Below are positions 59,870 through 64,000 of a DNA stretch of 64,000 bases, piece after piece. Under the pieces are notes generated by a model. It saw nothing but the letters and a program-made list of their open reading frames with translations. It searched no databases and was not told where the DNA came from. The stretch spans positions 2,912,001 through 2,976,000 of the forward strand of contig NZ_AP014583.1 of NCBI RefSeq assembly GCF_000828715.1, read 5' to 3'. The position numbers were made by a program, and so were the translations under genes. How positions within the stretch are numbered: the first letter of the stretch is position 1; each line of letters starts with the position of its first letter. Source of the DNA: Winogradskyella sp. PG-2 (GTDB lineage: Bacteria > Bacteroidota > Bacteroidia > Flavobacteriales > Flavobacteriaceae).

Positions 59870-61855
59870 TTATTTTATATTCTGAATACAACTCTGATAG
59901 AAGTCTTGCCCTATTTTACTTCTCAGAAAAATATATTTTAGAGGATAGAGTGGAAGTGTAAGAAGTAGAATTAAAATATTATTTCCTTTGGCTTTTTGTT
60001 CTATAGTCTTATAAAATTTAGAGTAAACAATAGCGTCTACAATCAGATAGATAATAAAGAATATGAAAGCAACAATACTAAGACTTAAAGAGGTTTCTGA
60101 TAGTGCAGGTAACTTATTGTTTTTAAATACAAAATGTAATCCTAACAGAATGGCACCAATACAAAAAGTGACTAAACTAGTTTTAGAATAGTCTTTATAA
60201 TCTTTAAGTAATTTTTTAGCTTTAATGAGTTTATCTGGAACATCTAAACCTTCAGTTTTTAAACCTTCAAGTGGGATCTTTCTATGTAATAAATTATGAA
60301 GTGCAATTTCTTTTGGTTTTTTATTTATATCGTATTCATCTTGCTTTTTAATAATACTGACCAATTCTTCAACTGAATATTTTTTGTAAAAATTATAAGA
60401 TTTAGTATCACTTTCTGAAAGTTGAATCTTGCTTTTTGATGCAAATAATCTTTTAAATGGAACTAGTAAAGCATCAAATTGAAATACTCCTTTATCATTA
60501 GTAGCTCTTGTAGTTAAATAAATACTTAAAGGAAACATTATTGCAGTAGAAAGCCATGAACCGATTATTGGGTCAAAGCTTCCTTTTTCTGCACTGTTTC
60601 TAGCAAAAATACCAAAGAAATGATAGGTTAAGAATAAAACTATGGCTATGACCATTGGTAATCCAAGACCGCCTTTTCTAATTAAAGCTCCAAGTGGTGC
60701 ACCAACAAAAAATAGAATGATACATGCAAATGCTAATACAAATTTATCATGTAAAGCTATAATGTGTTTATTAAGCCATATGGATTTTGTTTCAAATGAT
60801 GATTTGTTAGAATCTATAATTTGGAGTGTACTGTTTGCATTATTAATAGCTAAGTTTATAATTTGAGTTTTACTGCCAGTATTAAATAAATCCATGACAT
60901 TTTCGCCTGTGTAAAGCGTGTCTACGTTTGTGGTATCAATATTTAGGTTTAATGCGGAATATGTACTTCTATTATACAACGTATTAGATAATGCTTTATA
61001 ATCATCTTTCTTTTCATTATTAAGTGTATCTAGAGCTCTGACTAATTGATTAACATTTAGCATGTTATATCGTCCGCTATGGTTTTTTTCTTCTAATTCA
61101 TCAGAGTTTAATATTTCTAAATCAACATTTATAATATAATTATCAAAATAGCTTTTTACATGCGGTTTATTTACATTTTTGCGCGCATCCCTATTTACAA
61201 TTTCTTCGTAATAATTTCCGTTGATTAACTCGAGTTGAAGTATATTAGAATCTGGACTACTCTTAAGCTCACCTTTTTCTGAGGAAATAACTTTATAATT
61301 ACCAGTTCGTGCTGAACTTTTTTGGTGGATGATTACTTTTTTAAGAAACTGACCTCTATCACCAGTCTTTTCATCTACTTTAATATTGATATTTCCTATC
61401 TCATTAAATTGACCTTCTGCAATAGCTAATGCAGGCTTTACTTTAGCAATATTTCGTCTTAAATTATAAAAATTGTATTCTCCCCATGGAATTACATTAT
61501 TAGCGAAAAAGAAACAGCCGATACCAAGAGCAACAATAAAGACGCTTAGACTTCGCATAGCACGTTGTAGAGAAATACCTGTGGATTTCATGGCAGCAAA
61601 CTCATAGTTTTCTGCAAAATTCCCAAATACCATTATAGAAGATAAAAGTATGGTTAATGGTACAACCAAAGGAATAAGCTTTGGCATGTAATACAGAATA
61701 AATTTTGCAGTAACAGAAACATCTAAGTCTTTACCAGCAAGTTCAGCGATGTACAGCCATATACCTTGCAAAACGAAGATAAACATGAATATAATAAAGA
61801 CGCTAAAAAACGTCTTTAAGAATGTGATAAGTATGTACCTATCTAATATTTTCAA
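59870..61855 (-). CDS. LptF/LptG family lipopolysaccharide export permease with C-terminal membrane extension
   Basis: Part of the Lpt bridge that pulls lipopolysaccharide from the inner membrane. The 661 residues start with MKILDRYILITFLKTFFSVFIIF, the canonical LptF/G TM1, followed by the cytosolic coupling segment NYEFAAMKSTGISLQR, the periplasmic jellyroll (about 115-370) and TM4-6 (LAFACIILFFVGAPLGALIRKGGLGLP, the family motif). Residues beyond about 460 form an extension with a charged linker and three more hydrophobic segments, absent from the proteobacterial proteins (360-370 residues). It lies five bases after lolA, in an FtsK-LolA-LptF/G cluster. Confidence 0.92.
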   Translation of the reverse strand: MKILDRYILITFLKTFFSVFIIFMFIFVLQGIWLYIAELAGKDLDVSVTAKFILYYMPKLIPLVVPLTILLSSIMVFGNFAENYEFAAMKSTGISLQRAMRSLSVFIVALGIGCFFFANNVIPWGEYNFYNLRRNIAKVKPALAIAEGQFNEIGNINIKVDEKTGDRGQFLKKVIIHQKSSARTGNYKVISSEKGELKSSPDSNILQLELINGNYYEEIVNRDARKNVNKPHVKSYFDNYIINVDLEILNSDELEEKNHSGRYNMLNVNQLVRALDTLNNEKKDDYKALSNTLYNRSTYSALNLNIDTTNVDTLYTGENVMDLFNTGSKTQIINLAINNANSTLQIIDSNKSSFETKSIWLNKHIIALHDKFVLAFACIILFFVGAPLGALIRKGGLGLPMVIAIVLFLTYHFFGIFARNSAEKGSFDPIIGSWLSTAIMFPLSIYLTTRATNDKGVFQFDALLVPFKRLFASKSKIQLSESDTKSYNFYKKYSVEELVSIIKKQDEYDINKKPKEIALHNLLHRKIPLEGLKTEGLDVPDKLIKAKKLLKDYKDYSKTSLVTFCIGAILLGLHFVFKNNKLPALSETSLSLSIVAFIFFIIYLIVDAIVYSKFYKTIEQKAKGNNILILLLTLPLYPLKYIFLRSKIGQDFYQSCIQNIK

Positions 61856-61860
61856 AATCC

Positions 61861-62502
61861 TTAGTCAATTTTATTGATAAAGTAATCACTGTATTTACTT
61901 TCGTCAAATGTAAATAAGGTTTTTGAAATAGGCTCATCTGTTTTAAAAGAATTAACGGTTAATGTTGTTTTAGTTCCGTTTTTACCTACCTCAATTAAAT
62001 TGTAGATGTGTTTTGTTGTTGCATCTATACCTAATAATACATGCTTAATTTCAGAATTAGTATCAATAGGGCTCAATTTTACATATTGAATTTTCCTCCC
62101 CTTAACATTCTGTATAATATCCATTTTATAAGTATAGCCATCCTCGTAAAAGGATAACATCTTACTAGGTGTAATTGTACTTTCGTCTTCTGTATTATCA
62201 GAAGAAATAGTAACCTCTTCATCTTCTGGACTAATAGTATATAAAGTTTTGCCATTAAAAATACGAGTGATACCAAGAATATTAAGTTTATACTTTTCTC
62301 CTTCAATGACAACATCACCTCGCGTTTCTTGACTAATATTTTCACTTGTATTACTTAGTTCGTATTTAAAATCTAAGCTGATATTTTTATACGCTTTTAT
62401 TTTCTCACTTACTTCTGTTAATAAGCCTTCAGCTTTTGCATCACTTTGTGCAAAACCTATAGCTCCAAATGTAAAAAATGCTATTACAATTAATTTTTTC
62501 AT
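61861..62502 (-). CDS. lolA: LolA-like outer-membrane lipoprotein carrier
   Basis: Periplasmic chaperone that carries lipoproteins from the inner to the outer membrane. The 213 residues have a signal peptide (MKKLIVIAFFTFGAIGFAQ), then the half-barrel strand pattern of LolA (ISLDFKYELSNTSEN, RGDVVIEGEKYKLNILG, RIFNGKTLYTISPEDEE, KTTLTVNSFKTDEPI, LFTFDESKY). It sits 19 bases after ftsK and five bases before the LptF/G gene, forming an envelope-biogenesis operon, as is common in Bacteroidota. Confidence 0.9.
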   Translation of the reverse strand: MKKLIVIAFFTFGAIGFAQSDAKAEGLLTEVSEKIKAYKNISLDFKYELSNTSENISQETRGDVVIEGEKYKLNILGITRIFNGKTLYTISPEDEEVTISSDNTEDESTITPSKMLSFYEDGYTYKMDIIQNVKGRKIQYVKLSPIDTNSEIKHVLLGIDATTKHIYNLIEVGKNGTKTTLTVNSFKTDEPISKTLFTFDESKYSDYFINKID

Positions 62503-62521
62503 CTTATTTCGTATAATCTTT

Positions 62522-64000
62522 TTATTGTTTTTCGTTTTCTAATAATTGATCTAAAGCTAATAAATCTGGTACTAATACCTGCCTTGCTTTACTACCTTCA
62601 AAAGAACCAACAATTCCTGCAGCTTCTAACTGATCAATAATTCTACCAGCTCTATTATAGCCTAATTTCAATTTTCGTTGCAATAAGGAAGCGGAACCTT
62701 GTTGTGCAGTCACAATAATTGTTGCTGCGTCCTTAAACAACTTATCTCTGTCTGAAATATCTATATCAAGATTTGTGCCACCTTCCTCACCAACATATTC
62801 TGGCAGTAAATGTGCATCTGGATAAGCTTTTTGTGAACCTATAAATTCTGTAATTTTTTCTACTTCTGGAGTATCAACAAATGCACACTGAATTCGTATT
62901 AATTCATTGCCTTGAGTATAAAGCATATCACCACGACCAATAAGTTGGTCTGCGCCAGATCCATCTAGAATAGTACGAGAATCTATCTTACTTGTGACTC
63001 TAAATGCAATTCGTGCTGGGAAGTTTGCTTTAATAATACCAGTTATTACATTAACAGAGGGGCGTTGTGTAGCGATAATTAAATGTATACCAATGGCACG
63101 TGCTAATTGTGCTAGTCTTGCAATAGGCGTTTCTACCTCCTTACCTGCAGTCATTATTAAATCTGCAAACTCATCAACAACCAAAACAATATATGGTAAG
63201 AAGGCGTGACCGTCATTTGGGTTTAACTTTCTTGCTTTAAATTTAGCGTTGTATTCTGCAATATTTCTACAAAATGCATTCTTTAGCATTTCGTAACGAT
63301 TGTCCATTTCTATACAAAGTGAATTTAATGTGTTTATAACCTTTGTATTGTCTGTAATAATAGCATCTTCACTATCCGGAAGTTTTGCCAAATAATGACG
63401 TTCTATTTTATTAAATAAAGTCAGTTCAACCTTTTTAGGATCCACTAATACAAACTTAACTTCTGCAGGATGTTTTTTGTAAAGTAAAGACGTTAAGACA
63501 GCATTTAAACCAACAGATTTACCTTGTCCAGTAGCACCAGCCATAAGCATATGTGGCATTTTTGCTAAATCAACCACAAAGGTTTCATTACTAATAGTTT
63601 TACCAAATGCTATAGGTAATTGCATTTCAGATTTCTGAAACTTCTGTGAAGCAATTACAGAACGCATAGATACTATTGTAGAGTTTTTATTTGGTACTTC
63701 TATACCGATAGTTCCTTTTCCTGGGATTGGTGCAATAATACGTATACCAAGTGCAGCTAATGACAGAGCAATATCGTCTTCTAAGTTTTTGATTTTTGAA
63801 ATTCTAATACCAGCTTCTGGTACAATTTCATAAAGGGTTACTGTTGGTCCTATAGTTGCCTTTATGCTACTAATACCAATTTTATAATTACTTAATGTCT
63901 CAACAATTTTGTTTTTATTCTCTTCAAGCTCTTCCTGATCTATAGAAATTCCTTCATTATCATATTTCTTTAATAAATCTAATGGTGGAAATTGATATTT
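62522..64000 (-). CDS. ftsK: DNA translocase FtsK/SpoIIIE family (N-terminus beyond right edge)
   Basis: Hexameric ATPase that pumps DNA toward the division site to resolve chromosome dimers. I extended it past the internal ATG at 63667: the same frame stays open to the edge (codon phase begins at 64000), and this part holds the alpha domain (GPTVTLYEIVPEAG, IRIIAPIPGKGTIGIEVPN). The visible 492 residues also contain Walker A GATGQGKSVGLN, Walker B VLVVDEFADLI-like residues, QRPSVNVITG, and the C-terminal winged-helix gamma domain (QGSASLLQRKLKLGYNRAGRIIDQL) that reads polarity sequences. Only the membrane domain and linker should be missing on the right. Confidence 0.95.
   Translation of the reverse strand, partial: KYQFPPLDLLKKYDNEGISIDQEELEENKNKIVETLSNYKIGISSIKATIGPTVTLYEIVPEAGIRISKIKNLEDDIALSLAALGIRIIAPIPGKGTIGIEVPNKNSTIVSMRSVIASQKFQKSEMQLPIAFGKTISNETFVVDLAKMPHMLMAGATGQGKSVGLNAVLTSLLYKKHPAEVKFVLVDPKKVELTLFNKIERHYLAKLPDSEDAIITDNTKVINTLNSLCIEMDNRYEMLKNAFCRNIAEYNAKFKARKLNPNDGHAFLPYIVLVVDEFADLIMTAGKEVETPIARLAQLARAIGIHLIIATQRPSVNVITGIIKANFPARIAFRVTSKIDSRTILDGSGADQLIGRGDMLYTQGNELIRIQCAFVDTPEVEKITEFIGSQKAYPDAHLLPEYVGEEGGTNLDIDISDRDKLFKDAATIIVTAQQGSASLLQRKLKLGYNRAGRIIDQLEAAGIVGSFEGSKARQVLVPDLLALDQLLENEKQ

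Overview
The window is a 64 kb piece of an AT-rich chromosome from the phylum Bacteroidota, most likely a marine member of the Flavobacteriaceae. The evidence is the TAnnTTTG -7 promoter elements, type IX secretion (T9SS) sorting domains, a fused CcsBA cytochrome c biogenesis protein, BshB1 for bacillithiol, a flavobacterial small-protein family (Lacal_2735), DUF4290 next to murA, and a GH16 laminarinase-like enzyme. No prophage, transposase, integrase or CRISPR array was seen.

Layout. 1-4.5 kb: recQ (cut by the left edge), an AAA_28-type ATPase, DUF493, DUF4290 and murA. 4.7-8.5 kb: two broken genes, a ~1080-codon adhesin-like T9SS cargo gene with three in-frame TAA codons and a one-base frameshift, and an NTF2-like gene with a TAG at codon 10. 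8.7-23.5 kb: a large light/UV and oxidative-stress island on the minus strand, made of two tightly packed operons. Operon 2 (23.5 to 14.1 kb) is TetR-like regulator, ABC1 kinase, flavin reductase, SDR-DUF2867, DUF2256, CRY-DASH, a membrane protein, a CryPro/FeS-BCP-type photolyase homologue and an atypical photolyase homologue. Operon 1 (14.0 to 8.7 kb) is an unknown protein, TIGR03643/DUF2805, GTP cyclohydrolase I, a small unknown, an SDR, glutathione peroxidase, a Lacal_2735 protein, TspO, SRPBCC and a class I photolyase. Both operons start with the same palindrome, GTTTAAC-N14-GTTAAAC, placed 6 nt upstream of a -7 element, so they are probably one regulon. 23.6-25.8 kb: an arsR - DUF6428 - arsC - aquaporin operon.

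The rest is mainly housekeeping. 25.9-36.6 kb: DUF2911 protein, a sodium:solute symporter with a small membrane partner and a PIG-L deacetylase, an MscS channel, a lipoprotein, Maf, a UbiA prenyltransferase, a KdsC-like phosphatase and a DUF2520 protein. 36.6-47.2 kb (plus strand): truncated haemoglobin, DUF2306, MscL, CcsBA, two overlapping tiny membrane proteins, a MATE exporter, a T9SS cargo protein, a trans-sulfuration enzyme and BshB1. 47.2-51.7 kb: tRNA-His, two M28 peptidase paralogues, a DUF3108 protein and tRNA-Ser. 51.7-55.1 kb: a periplasmic molybdenum hydroxylase (IorAB type) with a MocA-like nucleotidyltransferase. 55.2-64 kb: nitroreductase, DegT aminotransferase, GH16 enzyme, RibBA, LptF/G, LolA and FtsK (cut by the right edge).

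The strongest points for follow-up are the twin operators of the photolyase island, the loss of all four Fe-S ligand cysteines in its CryPro-type member, the unrecognised proteins inside it, the multiply interrupted adhesin gene, and the cysteine tails shared by three proteins of the arsenic operon. All functions are assigned by reading the sequence; no database search was run.
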